Assembly (NCBI GenBank): GCA_963825345.1
Contig: CAWGSQ010000010.1
Location: 124,001-188,000, forward strand
Length of the DNA: 64,000 bases
DNA from: JACVRW01 sp963825345
Lineage (GTDB): Bacteria; Actinomycetota; Thermoleophilia; Solirubrobacterales; Thermoleophilaceae
Direction of reading: 5' to 3'
Shown here: positions 40,658 to 48,323 of the stretch, one piece after another
How positions within the stretch are numbered: the stretch's first letter is position 1
How the letters are laid out: every line of letters starts with the position of its first letter
Notes under the pieces: model-generated
Seen by the model: the letters and a program-made list of their open reading frames with translations, nothing else
Database searches by the model: none
What the model was told of the DNA's origin: nothing
Program-made: the position numbers and the translations under genes

Positions 40658-41855
40658 AGCGGCGGCCTATGCGGTAGATCGGGCCGTTCAGCGACACCGC
40701 GTAGACGCGGCCCCGGCCGTCCTCGCCGAATGAGGCGAGTTCGTCCACGTGAAATCGCGTGGGGCGCGTCGGTGAGTTCGGGCGGCGCAGGCGGGCCAGC
40801 CGGATCGTGCCCTCGCAGTAGTCGCTGTAGACGTAGCGGCCGGTCCAGCCGCGGCCCAGTGAGCGGTCGCGGAGCAGGAAGCCGCCGGTGATCGAGCAGA
40901 AGTTCTCGTCGTGGGTGTGCTGGAGCACCGGCCGAATGGCGCCAGGAGCGCTGCCCGACTCGTAGCGGCTGCGGCCCTCGAAGACGTCCCAGCCGAAGTT
41001 GTAGCCCCCGCGGGGCGGCTTGCCGGCGCGGCCGGGGATGTAGTCGATCTCCTCGACGTCGCCCTGGCCCACGTCGCCGATCAGCAGGTGGCCGCGCTTG
41101 CGGTCGAATGAGAAGCGGTAGGGGTTCCGAACGCCATACGCGTAGACCTCGGGACGCGCGCCCGAGCGGTTCCGGAAGGGATTGCTTGCCGGAATCGAGT
41201 AGCCGCCTCCGGGTCGCGGATCGATGCGGATGATCTTTCCAAGGATCGCGCTGAGGTCCTGGGCATTCTCGTCCGGGTCACCGGCGCCACCACCGTCGCC
41301 GAAGCCGGCGTAGAGCATCCCGTCGGCGCCCACCTGCAGCTGCCCGCCCTTGTGGTTGCCGCGGTGGTGAGGCACGCGGATCACCGACCGGCGCGAATTC
41401 GGATCCGCGCGGTTGGGCGTCCCCGCCCCCGCCCGGAACTGGTCGATTTGAAGGAAGCCCTGCTGGTCGGTGTAGTAGACGTAGAAGCGCCGCGAGCTCG
41501 AGTAGTCGCGCGCGAACGCCATCGACAGCAGGCCGCTCTCGCCACCGCTCGTGACCCGGTCGGAGATGTCGAGGAAGGGCCGCCCAAGCACGCGCCTGCC
41601 CTGGACAACCCGGATCGTGCCGGACCGCTCGACCACGAACCGGCGCCGGTCGCCGCGCGGAGCCGTGAGGTAGGTCGGCTCGTTGAAGTCGCCGAGCCGC
41701 AGAAGCCGCACCGGGCGCTTCTGGGCGGGAGCCGCCGGCGCGTCGCTCTGGGTGTCCCCGGCCGGCTTGGTGGCCATGGTCTGCTCCGAGTCGCCCTCGC
41801 TACAGCCCGCGAATGCGACGAGCAGCACGAGAACGATGTATCGCCGAGCCCTCAC
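40656..41855 (-). CDS. PQQ-dependent glucose/sorbosone dehydrogenase-like lipoprotein
   Basis: 399 residues from GTG 41855. A lipoprotein-type signal (RYIVLVLLVAFAGC, Cys about 18, then SEGDSEQ) is followed by a Ser/Ala/Pro linker and a six-bladed propeller of the GSDH/sorbosone dehydrogenase family: FNEPTYLTAPRGDRRRFVVE, LLSMAFARDYSSSRRFYVYY, HHRGNHKGGQLQVGADGMLY, LYAGFGDGGGAGDPDENAQD and EVYAYGVRNPYRFSFDR. Such enzymes oxidise aldose sugars outside the cell with PQQ. PQQ synthesis genes are not in the window. Confidence 0.9.
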   Translation of the reverse strand: MRARRYIVLVLLVAFAGCSEGDSEQTMATKPAGDTQSDAPAAPAQKRPVRLLRLGDFNEPTYLTAPRGDRRRFVVERSGTIRVVQGRRVLGRPFLDISDRVTSGGESGLLSMAFARDYSSSRRFYVYYTDQQGFLQIDQFRAGAGTPNRADPNSRRSVIRVPHHRGNHKGGQLQVGADGMLYAGFGDGGGAGDPDENAQDLSAILGKIIRIDPRPGGGYSIPASNPFRNRSGARPEVYAYGVRNPYRFSFDRKRGHLLIGDVGQGDVEEIDYIPGRAGKPPRGGYNFGWDVFEGRSRYESGSAPGAIRPVLQHTHDENFCSITGGFLLRDRSLGRGWTGRYVYSDYCEGTIRLARLRRPNSPTRPTRFHVDELASFGEDGRGRVYAVSLNGPIYRIGRR

Positions 41856-41891
41856 GCAACCGCAGTATGGCAACGCTAACCTTCGGCCCTT

Positions 41892-41965
41892 CGGGCTGTG
41901 GCGCAGCTTGGTAGCGCGCTCCGTTCGGGTCGGAGAGGTCGCTGGTTCAAATCCAGTCAGCCCGA
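41892..41965 (+). tRNA. tRNA-Pro (anticodon CGG)
   Basis: The 74-nt cloverleaf is complete. The acceptor stem CGGGCTG pairs with CAGCCCG, the D arm is GCGCAGCTTGGTAGCGC, the anticodon stem CTCCG/CGGAG holds the loop TTCGGGT with CGG at 41926-41928, and the T loop is TTCAAAT. The discriminator is A, and no CCA is encoded. It lies between the divergent sugar dehydrogenase gene and the stop of the leftward MEDS-HATPase gene, with a small CCGAC/GTCGG hairpin about 26 nt downstream. Confidence 0.97.
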
Positions 41966-42022
41966 TTGACCAACTCCCCGCGCGGCTATTCCGACTGTGT
42001 CGGGGCGGGAAGCGCGCAGGCG

Positions 42023-42967
42023 CTAGCGCTTGATGCGGTTCATCCGCATCCGGATCGTGCTGCCCTGCTCTGAGGAGCGCACCTGGACCAGGTCGCAGAC
42101 CAGGTTCACGAGCCACATGCCGTGCCCGCCGATCTGGCCGATGCCAGGTTCCTCGCGGCCGATCAGGGGCTGGGAGATGTGGCCTCTGTCGCGGACCTCG
42201 CAGACGAGGCCGTCGGCGTCGTGCCAAAGGCGCAGCGTTCCGCCCTCGCCCGCGTGCTGAAGGCTGTTCGAGAGCACCTCGTTCACCGCGAGCATGAAGT
42301 CCTCCGAGCGATCGCCGAGTTCGGCCTCGTCGGCGCGCCTCCACACGAGGCGGCGCGCGGCGCGTAGGGTCGGGAGGGTCACCCTGAGCTCCTCGGCCTC
42401 GTCGGGCGGCTCGGCCAGCGGCGTCGCGAAGCCCGCGGCGACCTTGTCGATCCCGCAGTAGTCATGCGAGACCTCCTCCGTGCCGTCATATGACACGACC
42501 GGGTGGCTGCGTCGAGCCTCCGCGATCACGTCGTCGGGAAGTGCCGCCGTGTCGTACGGGCAGATCAGGCGAAAGTCGTCCGCGGCGGCGAAGGCGAGGT
42601 TGATGAGCGACTCGTGGAGCTGGCACTCGGACAACTCGGATGGGGTTCGCTCGGCCCAGATCGGCTCGCCGATGCCGCGCATCCCGCCTGCGGCACCGGC
42701 GTTCTCCGCCACGAACCGGCTCCAGGCCGGGATGATGCGCGCCGGGTTGCGGCCGACCATCTCCATGTCAACCAGGTGCACGTCCGCAGCGCGACTGGCA
42801 AGCGCTGCGCGCAGTAGCTCGAGCTTGCGCGCGCCGACCATGACGAGCACCGGCTCGCTGCGCGCGAGTCCGCCATGGACGAATTCCAACGAGCGGTCGA
42901 CAAACTGATCGTCGCCCCCGTAGAAAACTGCCTCATGATGAAAAGTCGCGGAATTCACGGCGCCCAC
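42023..42967 (-). CDS. MEDS-domain sensor with C-terminal anti-sigma-type HATPase
   Basis: 314 residues from GTG 42967. The N-terminal half looks like a MEDS/DcmR-type sensory domain (HHEAVFYGGDDQFVDRSLEF, then PVLVMVGARKLELLRAAL and MRGIGEPIWAERTPSELSEC). The C-terminal third is an RsbW/SpoIIAB-like ATPase: N box NEVLSNSLQHAGEGG, G1-like VCEVRDRGHI, G2 GIGQIGGHGMWLVNLVCDLV. There is no phospho-accepting His domain, so it probably regulates through a sigma or anti-sigma-factor-antagonist partner switch. The partner is not in the window. Confidence 0.88.
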   Translation of the reverse strand: MGAVNSATFHHEAVFYGGDDQFVDRSLEFVHGGLARSEPVLVMVGARKLELLRAALASRAADVHLVDMEMVGRNPARIIPAWSRFVAENAGAAGGMRGIGEPIWAERTPSELSECQLHESLINLAFAAADDFRLICPYDTAALPDDVIAEARRSHPVVSYDGTEEVSHDYCGIDKVAAGFATPLAEPPDEAEELRVTLPTLRAARRLVWRRADEAELGDRSEDFMLAVNEVLSNSLQHAGEGGTLRLWHDADGLVCEVRDRGHISQPLIGREEPGIGQIGGHGMWLVNLVCDLVQVRSSEQGSTIRMRMNRIKR

Positions 42968-43009
42968 GACTGGGTGATACCCACGTGGCTCCCAAAGCTA
43001 GCCGGGTTC

Positions 43010-43023
43010 AGACAAATTTGTCT
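43010..43023. promoter_or_regulatory. Perfect 14-bp palindrome AGACAAATTTGTCT
   Basis: A perfect AT-rich palindrome in the 58-nt gap between the small-protein gene (stop at 43026) and the MEDS-HATPase gene (start 42967). It is the longest uninterrupted AT-rich palindrome I noticed in the window. It could be a regulator binding site for the MEDS gene. Nearer the start, leftward GGGTAT matches the -10 of stress-type (sigma-B-like) promoters, but a good -35 is not evident. Confidence 0.55.
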
Positions 43024-43025
43024 TC

Positions 43026-43283
43026 TCAGGCGGCCACCGCATTGTAGTAACGGACGGCCAGCCCGGTGAGCAGCGTCTCAAAGCAGGCCTCGACGGTCAT
43101 GTCCTGCTCAGCCGCATAGGAGCGCAGCCCGGCGGCCTCGATCGCCTCGGCCTGAGCGATGACCTCCTCGACGAGGTCGGGATGCTGGTCCGAGAAATAC
43201 GCCCCCATCGAGTAGAGGCTCGTGTTCATGAGCGACTCGAGGAATGGGTCGTCCTCGACCGCCCGCTTGCGCTTCGCGGCCAC
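43026..43283 (-). CDS. Small protein of unknown function
   Basis: 85 residues: a basic start (MAAKRKRAVEDD), then a mainly helical body (LVEEVIAQAEAIEAAGLRSY) and MTVEACFETLLTGLAVRYYNA. No signal peptide, metal site or known motif. Codon use and base composition match the neighbours, so it looks like a real gene. It lies between the sigma factor gene upstream and the MEDS-HATPase gene downstream on the same strand, which suggests a regulatory neighbourhood, but no function can be assigned. Confidence 0.65.
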   Translation of the reverse strand: MAAKRKRAVEDDPFLESLMNTSLYSMGAYFSDQHPDLVEEVIAQAEAIEAAGLRSYAAEQDMTVEACFETLLTGLAVRYYNAVAA

Positions 43284-43322
43284 GGCGGGCAGGTTACCCG
43301 CGCGCTGGCGGCGACACGGTGC

Positions 43323-44720
43323 TCAGGGAAGGACGCCGGTGAGCGTGTCCGTGACCGGACCGGTGTCCGGCAGCGGCACGGCCGGCAGCTCCACGCGGGG
43401 CAGTGTCTGAGGCAGCTCTACCGGAGGCAGGTCGGGCAGCGAGAGCTCGAGCTCGACCTTGGGGGACTGCGGTGGGGGTTCCGTGGGCGGAACGGCGGGC
43501 AGGTTGGGGGCCGCCCCGTCCGTCGTGGGGATGCCTGAAGGCGGCGTTACGGGGCCGTGCTGCTGCGGACCACCCGAGTCGGCGCCCGCCCGGCCCGTCT
43601 CGGTCGACTCGCCGGCGCGGCCCCCTGCCGGACCGGAATCTCTCCGCCCGGACGTCTGGCGGGAGTCCCGCCGCTCTCCGCCCGTGGCGGCCCCGGTGTC
43701 GCCGCGCTTTTGTTCTCCCGTCCCCGCCGCGGAGCGCTCGGCCGCGACGCGGCCGCCCCCGGCCGCCTCGTGGTCCCCCCGAAGCGCTCCAGTTCCGAGT
43801 GCGGCGCCTCCCGCGCCCGCCAGTGCAGCCACGGCCACGAGAGCCGCGGCACGCTCCGCCAGCGGGGCCGCACCGGCACCCGATCCGAAGAATCCGGCCA
43901 GTCCGCCGCCGTCGCCGCCGGAGCGGCGCAGGAGCCAGGGCAGCGGCAGCAGCGCCGCAGCCTTCTGGCGCAGGGCGCCGAGCGCGGACAGCGGCTCGAT
44001 CCCGAGCTCGCGGGCTCGCCGGCGGCAGCTGTGGCAGCGCCGCGCGTGGCGGGCGAGCCGCTGCTCTTCCCCACCGCGCTGCACGCCCTGGGCGATGCGC
44101 GTGATCGTGGCCCCCATCGCCTCGCAGCGACGGCCCTCGGAGAGCTCCTCGTACTCGCTCTCGAGCCGGCGGCGCGCCCGGAACAGCGCGCTCTCCACGG
44201 CCGGCCGCGTGAGGTCGAGCTTCTGGCCGATCTCGCGGTAGGACATCCCCTCGAGCTCGCGCATCACTAGCACGCGCGAGTGAACGTCAGACAGCTCGTC
44301 GAACGCGCCCTGGAGGTGGTCCATCCGCTCCTTGGTCACGAGGGCGGCATCGGGTGAGGCGTCCAGCCCCACGAGCCGGGTGCGGTCGGACGCGCGCAGC
44401 CCCTCGTCGGCGTCCATCGAGACCTCGACCGCGTGGTTGTTGCGCCGGTACGAGTCGATCGCCGCGTTGCGGGCGATCTGGTAGATCCAGGGCTTGAAGT
44501 TGATCTCGGCGTCCGTAGCGCGCATGCGGCGCAGCGCCGACAGGAATGCCTCCTGCGCTACGTCCTCGCAGCGGGCGGCGTCGTGCAGCATCGAGCAGAC
44601 AAACCGCGCGATGCGCGGCTGATAGCGCCGGTAGAGCTCCTCAAAGGCGGAGTCATCACCGGCGCGAACCGCAGCGACAAGTTCGGCGTCCGCGGCCTCG
44701 CAACCTGCTGTGGCGATCAT
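43323..44720 (-). CDS. ECF-type sigma factor with fused zinc-finger and transmembrane tail
   Basis: 465 residues. The sigma-2 region is FEELYRRYQPRIARFVCSML and DVAQEAFLSALRRM, with PWIYQIARNAAIDSYRR (about 15-95); sigma-4 is HSRVLVMRELEGMSYREIGQ and TRPAVESALFRARRRLE (about 140-190). Residues about 223-235 carry HARRCHSC (H-x3-C-x2-C), the pattern of ZAS anti-sigma zinc fingers. A hydrophobic stretch LAERAAALVAVAALAGAGGAALG (about 285-307) should span the membrane, followed by a long Gly/Pro-rich, probably extracytoplasmic tail. Sigma and anti-sigma-like parts are thus in one chain. Divergent from the Nif3-like gene. Confidence 0.88.
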   Translation of the reverse strand: MIATAGCEAADAELVAAVRAGDDSAFEELYRRYQPRIARFVCSMLHDAARCEDVAQEAFLSALRRMRATDAEINFKPWIYQIARNAAIDSYRRNNHAVEVSMDADEGLRASDRTRLVGLDASPDAALVTKERMDHLQGAFDELSDVHSRVLVMRELEGMSYREIGQKLDLTRPAVESALFRARRRLESEYEELSEGRRCEAMGATITRIAQGVQRGGEEQRLARHARRCHSCRRRARELGIEPLSALGALRQKAAALLPLPWLLRRSGGDGGGLAGFFGSGAGAAPLAERAAALVAVAALAGAGGAALGTGALRGDHEAAGGGRVAAERSAAGTGEQKRGDTGAATGGERRDSRQTSGRRDSGPAGGRAGESTETGRAGADSGGPQQHGPVTPPSGIPTTDGAAPNLPAVPPTEPPPQSPKVELELSLPDLPPVELPQTLPRVELPAVPLPDTGPVTDTLTGVLP

Positions 44721-44800
44721 GTGAGCATCCCTGCAGAGAAACTGCCTGAGTTCGGCAGATGTACCCCGGTTGAGGCGATTCTAAATATCGTCCGGCCCAA

Positions 44801-45559
44801 ATGGCGCACTTGAACGACGTCATCTCCTATCTCGACGAGCTGCTCGAGGCCCCGGATTTCCCTGATTACGGGCCAAATGGCCTTCAGGTCCCGGGATCGA
44901 AGGAGGTGACGATAGTGGCAACAGGCGTGTCCGCCCACCTCGATCTCTTCACCCAGGCGGCTGAGGCCGGGGCCCAGCTCGTGATCGCCCACCATGGGCT
45001 GTTTTGGGACTTCCACCCGCGCTCGCTCTCGCCCACCATGAAGGAGCGCCTGCGCGTGCTCTTCGACAACGACATCGCCCTTGCCGGCTATCACCTGCCG
45101 CTCGACGCCCACCCGGAGGTCGGCAACAACGCCCTCATCTGCGCTGCGCTCGGACTCGAGCGCAGCGAGCCGTTCGGGCACAACCGCGGGCGCAGCCTCG
45201 GCTACGTGGGGCGCTCGGCCGAAGGGATCCCGTTCGCCGAGCTGAGGCGCCGCTGCGTGGAGGTCTTCGGCCAGGAGCCGTTCGCATGGGACAGCGGACC
45301 CGACCTGGTGCGCAGCGTCGGGATCGTGTCCGGCGCGGCGGCGTCGAGCTTCGGCGAGGCGATCGCGCTCGGCCTCGACGCCTTCCTCACCGGAGAGCCC
45401 GCCGAGCACGTGATGGCGGACGCGCTCGAGAGCGGGACCCACTTCATCGCCGCGGGCCACTACGCCACCGAGACCTTCGGCGTGCGGCGGCTCGGAGAGC
45501 TCGTGGCGGACAGGTTCGGCGTCGAACACCGCTTCATCGCCGCGCCGAATCCGATCTAA
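44801..45559 (+). CDS. Nif3-like dinuclear-metal-centre protein
   Basis: 252 residues of the NIF3/YbgI family. Metal ligands: AHHGLFWDF (two His), the HLPLDAHPEVGNN block with Asp and His, and the late GHYATETFGVRRLGELVADRFG with His and Glu. The start, ISYLDELLEAPDFPDYGPNG, with GLQVPG, is characteristic. The protein forms hexameric rings; proposed roles include GTP cyclohydrolase activity and metal handling, but the physiological function is unsettled. Confidence 0.92.
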   Translation: MAHLNDVISYLDELLEAPDFPDYGPNGLQVPGSKEVTIVATGVSAHLDLFTQAAEAGAQLVIAHHGLFWDFHPRSLSPTMKERLRVLFDNDIALAGYHLPLDAHPEVGNNALICAALGLERSEPFGHNRGRSLGYVGRSAEGIPFAELRRRCVEVFGQEPFAWDSGPDLVRSVGIVSGAAASSFGEAIALGLDAFLTGEPAEHVMADALESGTHFIAAGHYATETFGVRRLGELVADRFGVEHRFIAAPNPI

Positions 45560-45579
45560 GGTCGGCCAGGGCCCGAACG

Positions 45580-45711
45580 GTGACCCTGAAGCCCAAGCGC
45601 CGCCTGCTGACGACGCGCGGCCGCTTCAGCGTCCGTCTACGCGTGACCGCTACCGACGCCGCCGGCAACAGCCGCACGAAGACGAAAACGATCCGCGTCG
45701 GCCGCCTATAG
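45580..45711 (+). pseudogene. Remnant of the C-terminus of an Ig-like/beta-sandwich surface protein
   Basis: About 43 codons in frame with a stop at 45709: VTLKPKRRLLTTRGRFSVRL, then RVTATDAAGNSRTKTKTIRV. The pattern RVTATDAAGNxxTKTKTIRV is the standard last strand pair of bacterial Ig-like repeats in large secreted proteins of actinobacteria. Only the tail is left, and no matching gene body exists upstream, where the Nif3-like gene ends. It could be a deletion relic. Low chance of being an independent small gene. Confidence 0.55.
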
Positions 45712-45733
45712 GCCGCATTTTGCGTGAATCGAG

Positions 45734-45761
45734 TTGCGCCGACCGGTACACGCGGTACCCT
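45734..45761 (+). promoter_or_regulatory. Promoter for the small HTH gene (TTGCGC-N16-TACCCT)
   Basis: A -35-like TTGCGC (45734-45739), a 16-nt spacer containing GGTAC-ACGCG-GTACC, and a -10 TACCCT (45756-45761). Transcription would start near 45768 and give a short leader with AGGAGG before the gene. It is the most classical promoter seen in the window. Confidence 0.5.
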
Positions 45762-45802
45762 CAGGGACACGCTCTGCAAAGCGACGAGGAGGATGTAAGT
45801 AC

Positions 45803-45979
45803 ATGGCGATCCACCTGACGCCCACCGAACTCGGCCGCGAGGCTGGGATGCACCGTAGGGAGGTCATCTCACGGTGTATGGAGATGGGCGTACCGATCTT
45901 CCAGGGACGGATCGACAAGACGCTCTTCCTCTCGAGTCTCAAGGACGCTCAGCAGAAGCGGGAGCTCGCGAAGGCGTAG
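45803..45979 (+). CDS. Small helix-turn-helix-type DNA-binding protein
   Basis: 58 residues from ATG 45803. AGGAGG ends 10 nt before it; an ATG-TAA start-stop pair lies in between (45793-45798). LTPTELGREAGMHRREVISR followed by CMEMGVPIFQGRIDKTLF reads like the HTH-wing of an excisionase/MerR-like domain; the C-terminus is basic and helical (KDAQQKRELAKA). It may be a small nucleoid or operon regulator. It precedes the acyl-CoA synthetase gene but is separated from it by a hairpin. Confidence 0.72.
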   Translation: MAIHLTPTELGREAGMHRREVISRCMEMGVPIFQGRIDKTLFLSSLKDAQQKRELAKA

Positions 45980-45987
45980 CCCCGGCG

Positions 45988-46008
45988 GGGAGTCTGGCTT
46001 AGACTCCC
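45988..46008. promoter_or_regulatory. Hairpin GGGAGTCT/AGACTCCC containing the fadD-type -10 TAGACT
   Basis: A perfect 8-bp stem with a 5-nt loop (GGCTT) between the HTH gene stop and the acyl-CoA synthetase ATG. TAGACT (46000-46005) lies 7 nt before that ATG and fits the leaderless -10 pattern. In RNA from upstream the hairpin could end transcription; in DNA it could be an operator over the -10. Confidence 0.5.
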
Positions 46009-46012
46009 GCGC

Positions 46013-47830
46013 ATGGAAGCAGTTACTGCCGGCTCGGCCCGCGCCGAGGGCACCGGCTCGAAGACAATCGCCGACCTGCTGCCGCTCGCCGTCAAGAAGT
46101 ACGGCGACAAGGCAGCCCTGCGCTACAAGGTGGGCGATGAGTGGGTCGACGCCTCGTACGCGGAGCTCGGCGAGGTCGTCAAGGAGGTAGCCCTCGGGCT
46201 CGTGGACCTCGGCATCCAGCCGGGCGACAAGGTCTCGATCCTCGCGCACACGCGGCCGGAGTGGACCCACGCGTGCTTCGGCATCCTGACCGCCGGCGGC
46301 ACGCTCGTCACGATCTACCAGACGAACTCGCCCGAGGAGTGCCAGTACGTGCTCGAGCACTCGGACTCGCGCGCGATCTTCGCGGAGGACGCGGAGCAGC
46401 TCGCGAAGATCCGCGAGGTCGAGGACAGGTGCCCGGAGCTCGAGCACGTGATCGTGATGGACCCGAGCGGTGCCGACCTCGGCGACGCGCTTTCCCTGGA
46501 TGCGCTGCGCGAGCGCGGCCGCGGCCGTGACGACTCCGACTGGGAGGCGCGCTACCAGGCCGTCCAGCCGGACGACATCTGCCTCTACATCTACACGTCC
46601 GGCACCACGGGCCCGCCGAAGGGCTGCCTGCTCTCACACGCCAACTACCGCGCGATCACGGACGCCGTGGTGGACCAGAGCCCGCTCGTGGAGGGCGACT
46701 CGTCGTACCTGTTCCTCCCCCTCGCCCACGCCTTCGCGATCCTGATCCAGTTCGCCACCTTCGACCTCGGCGCGGCGCTCGCCTACTGGTCGCGCGACCC
46801 GAAGATGATCATCGCCGACATCGCGCAGGTGAACCCGACCTTCTTCCCGTCCGTGCCGCGCATGTTCGAGAAGATCTACACGCTCGCCACCTCGAACATC
46901 GAGGACAAGGAGGGCCTCCAGAAGGCCGTGAAGGTGGGCGTGAAGGTGCGCATGATGCGCGAGGCAGGCGAGGAGGTGCCGGCGGAGCTCCAGCAGGGCT
47001 TCGACCAGGCCGAAGAGAAGCTCTTCAAGAACGTGCGCGGGCTGTTCGGCGGCAACATGCGCGAGTGCGTGACCGGAGCCGCGCCGATCGCCGGGGAGAT
47101 CCTCGAGTTCTTCTACGCCTGCGGCGTCCCGGTGATGGAGGGCTACGGCATGACCGAGACCTCCACGAGCGCGACGGTCAACCGCCCGGAGGGGAACAAC
47201 TTCCGCTTCGGATCGGTCGGCAAGGCCCAGAAGGACGTCGAGCTGAAGATCGGCGACGACGGCGAGGTCCTCATCAAGGGCCCGAACATCTTCCAGGGCT
47301 ACTACAAGAACGAGGACGCCACGAAGGAGACGCTCGAGAACGGCTGGCTCCACACCGGCGACCTCGGCCGGCTCGACGAGGATGGCTTCCTCTACATCAC
47401 CGGCCGCAAGAAGGACATCATCATCACGGCGGGCGGCAAGAACATCACGCCGGCCAACCTCGAGAACGGGCTCAAGCAGAACCGCTGGATCTCGCAGGCC
47501 GTGGTGATCGGCGACCGCCGTCCGTACCTGGTGGCGCTCGTCACGCTCGACCCCGAGGAGGCGCCGGCGCTCGCCGAGCAGCTCGGCATCGAGGATGCCG
47601 AGCCCGCCGCCCTCTCGCAGAACGAGAAGGTGCGCGAGGAGATCCAGAAGGCCGTGGACGACGTGAACTCTCACGTGGGACCGGTGGAGCAGATCAAGCG
47701 CTTCGAGATCCTCGACCACGACCTCTCGCAGGAGACCGGCGAGCTGACGCCGACGCTGAAGGTCAAGCGCAACGTGGTCCACGAGAAGTTCGCCGACGTC
47801 GTGGATCGCATCTACAGCGCTCCGCGCTAG
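46013..47830 (+). CDS. Long-chain fatty-acid-CoA ligase (FadD15-like)
   Basis: 605 residues. The P-loop is YIYTSGTTGPPKGC, LFLPLAHAFAILIQ is the linker-region motif of long-chain enzymes, and EGYGMTETSTSATVN is A5. NGWLHTGDLGRLDEDGFLYI and the ITGRKKDIIITAGGKNITPA block identify the bubblegum/FadD15 type, and the late lysine is in TPTLKVKRNVV. It activates long-chain fatty acids for breakdown or lipid synthesis at the inner face of the membrane. It probably has its own leaderless promoter. Confidence 0.93.
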   Translation: MEAVTAGSARAEGTGSKTIADLLPLAVKKYGDKAALRYKVGDEWVDASYAELGEVVKEVALGLVDLGIQPGDKVSILAHTRPEWTHACFGILTAGGTLVTIYQTNSPEECQYVLEHSDSRAIFAEDAEQLAKIREVEDRCPELEHVIVMDPSGADLGDALSLDALRERGRGRDDSDWEARYQAVQPDDICLYIYTSGTTGPPKGCLLSHANYRAITDAVVDQSPLVEGDSSYLFLPLAHAFAILIQFATFDLGAALAYWSRDPKMIIADIAQVNPTFFPSVPRMFEKIYTLATSNIEDKEGLQKAVKVGVKVRMMREAGEEVPAELQQGFDQAEEKLFKNVRGLFGGNMRECVTGAAPIAGEILEFFYACGVPVMEGYGMTETSTSATVNRPEGNNFRFGSVGKAQKDVELKIGDDGEVLIKGPNIFQGYYKNEDATKETLENGWLHTGDLGRLDEDGFLYITGRKKDIIITAGGKNITPANLENGLKQNRWISQAVVIGDRRPYLVALVTLDPEEAPALAEQLGIEDAEPAALSQNEKVREEIQKAVDDVNSHVGPVEQIKRFEILDHDLSQETGELTPTLKVKRNVVHEKFADVVDRIYSAPR

Positions 47831-47831
47831 C

Positions 47832-47837
47832 TAGCCT
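47832..47837 (+). promoter_or_regulatory. -10 element TAGCCT, 8 nt before the TTG of the membrane-protein gene
   Basis: TAGCCT directly follows the stop codon of the acyl-CoA ligase within the palindrome GCTAGCTAGC. The spacer CTCGCGGG has no good Shine-Dalgarno. Confidence 0.4.
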
Positions 47838-47845
47838 CTCGCGGG

Positions 47846-48319
47846 TTGGCCAGCAACGACCCGACTGACACAGGCGGACTGTTCATCGGCCGGCGCCCCG
47901 GCACGGCGCCGGTGCGCTATCCGGAGGTCGAGCCCGCATCACAGCGTCGCCGGCGCTGGGATGCACTGCTCGCCCACGGGCTGCTTGCCGTCGAGCTGCT
48001 CCTCTGCCTGACGCTGTTCGGGCCACAGCCGCTCGCGTGGTTCTGGATCGGCTCGCAGGTCGATTACCAGACCGGTTACGTCACCGCGGGCATCGCAACG
48101 ATAATGCTCGGCTGCCTGGCGTCGCTGATGCTCACGATGGCGCTTGCCAAGCGGGTCGACCACGCGTGGAAGCTGGTTCGCCGCGCCGCCGGTCATCGCC
48201 AGGAGCGCGGCGCGCTCGAGCGAATCTTCGTGATCAGCGTCGCGATTGCGTTCGTGATCTTCACGGTGTGGTTCCTGGTGGTCCAGGGGCCTGGGCCGAG
48301 CCTCGCGCCGAGCAGCTAG
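47846..48319 (+). CDS. Membrane protein with three predicted helices, unknown function
   Basis: 157 residues from TTG 47846. A 35-residue polar cytosolic start (PASQRRRRWDAL) is followed by helices LLAHGLLAVELLLCLTLFG, GYVTAGIATIMLGCLASLML and the last IFVISVAIAFVIFTVWFLVV, with a basic loop HAWKLVRRAAGHRQER between the last two. No known domain. The next gene begins 4 nt after its stop, so it is co-transcribed with the aminotransferase. Confidence 0.72.
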   Translation: MASNDPTDTGGLFIGRRPGTAPVRYPEVEPASQRRRRWDALLAHGLLAVELLLCLTLFGPQPLAWFWIGSQVDYQTGYVTAGIATIMLGCLASLMLTMALAKRVDHAWKLVRRAAGHRQERGALERIFVISVAIAFVIFTVWFLVVQGPGPSLAPSS

Positions 48320-48323
48320 GCCC

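Noticed and set aside
42020..42029. GCGCTAGCGC palindrome at the MEDS-HATPase stop codon near the tRNA
   Set aside because: Short, all but the CTAG centre is GC, and such sequences are expected by chance in this base composition.
43026..45559. Toxin-antitoxin or defence system around the small unknown protein and sigma factor
   Set aside because: No toxin fold, nuclease or helicase motif is present; the neighbourhood is regulatory and housekeeping.
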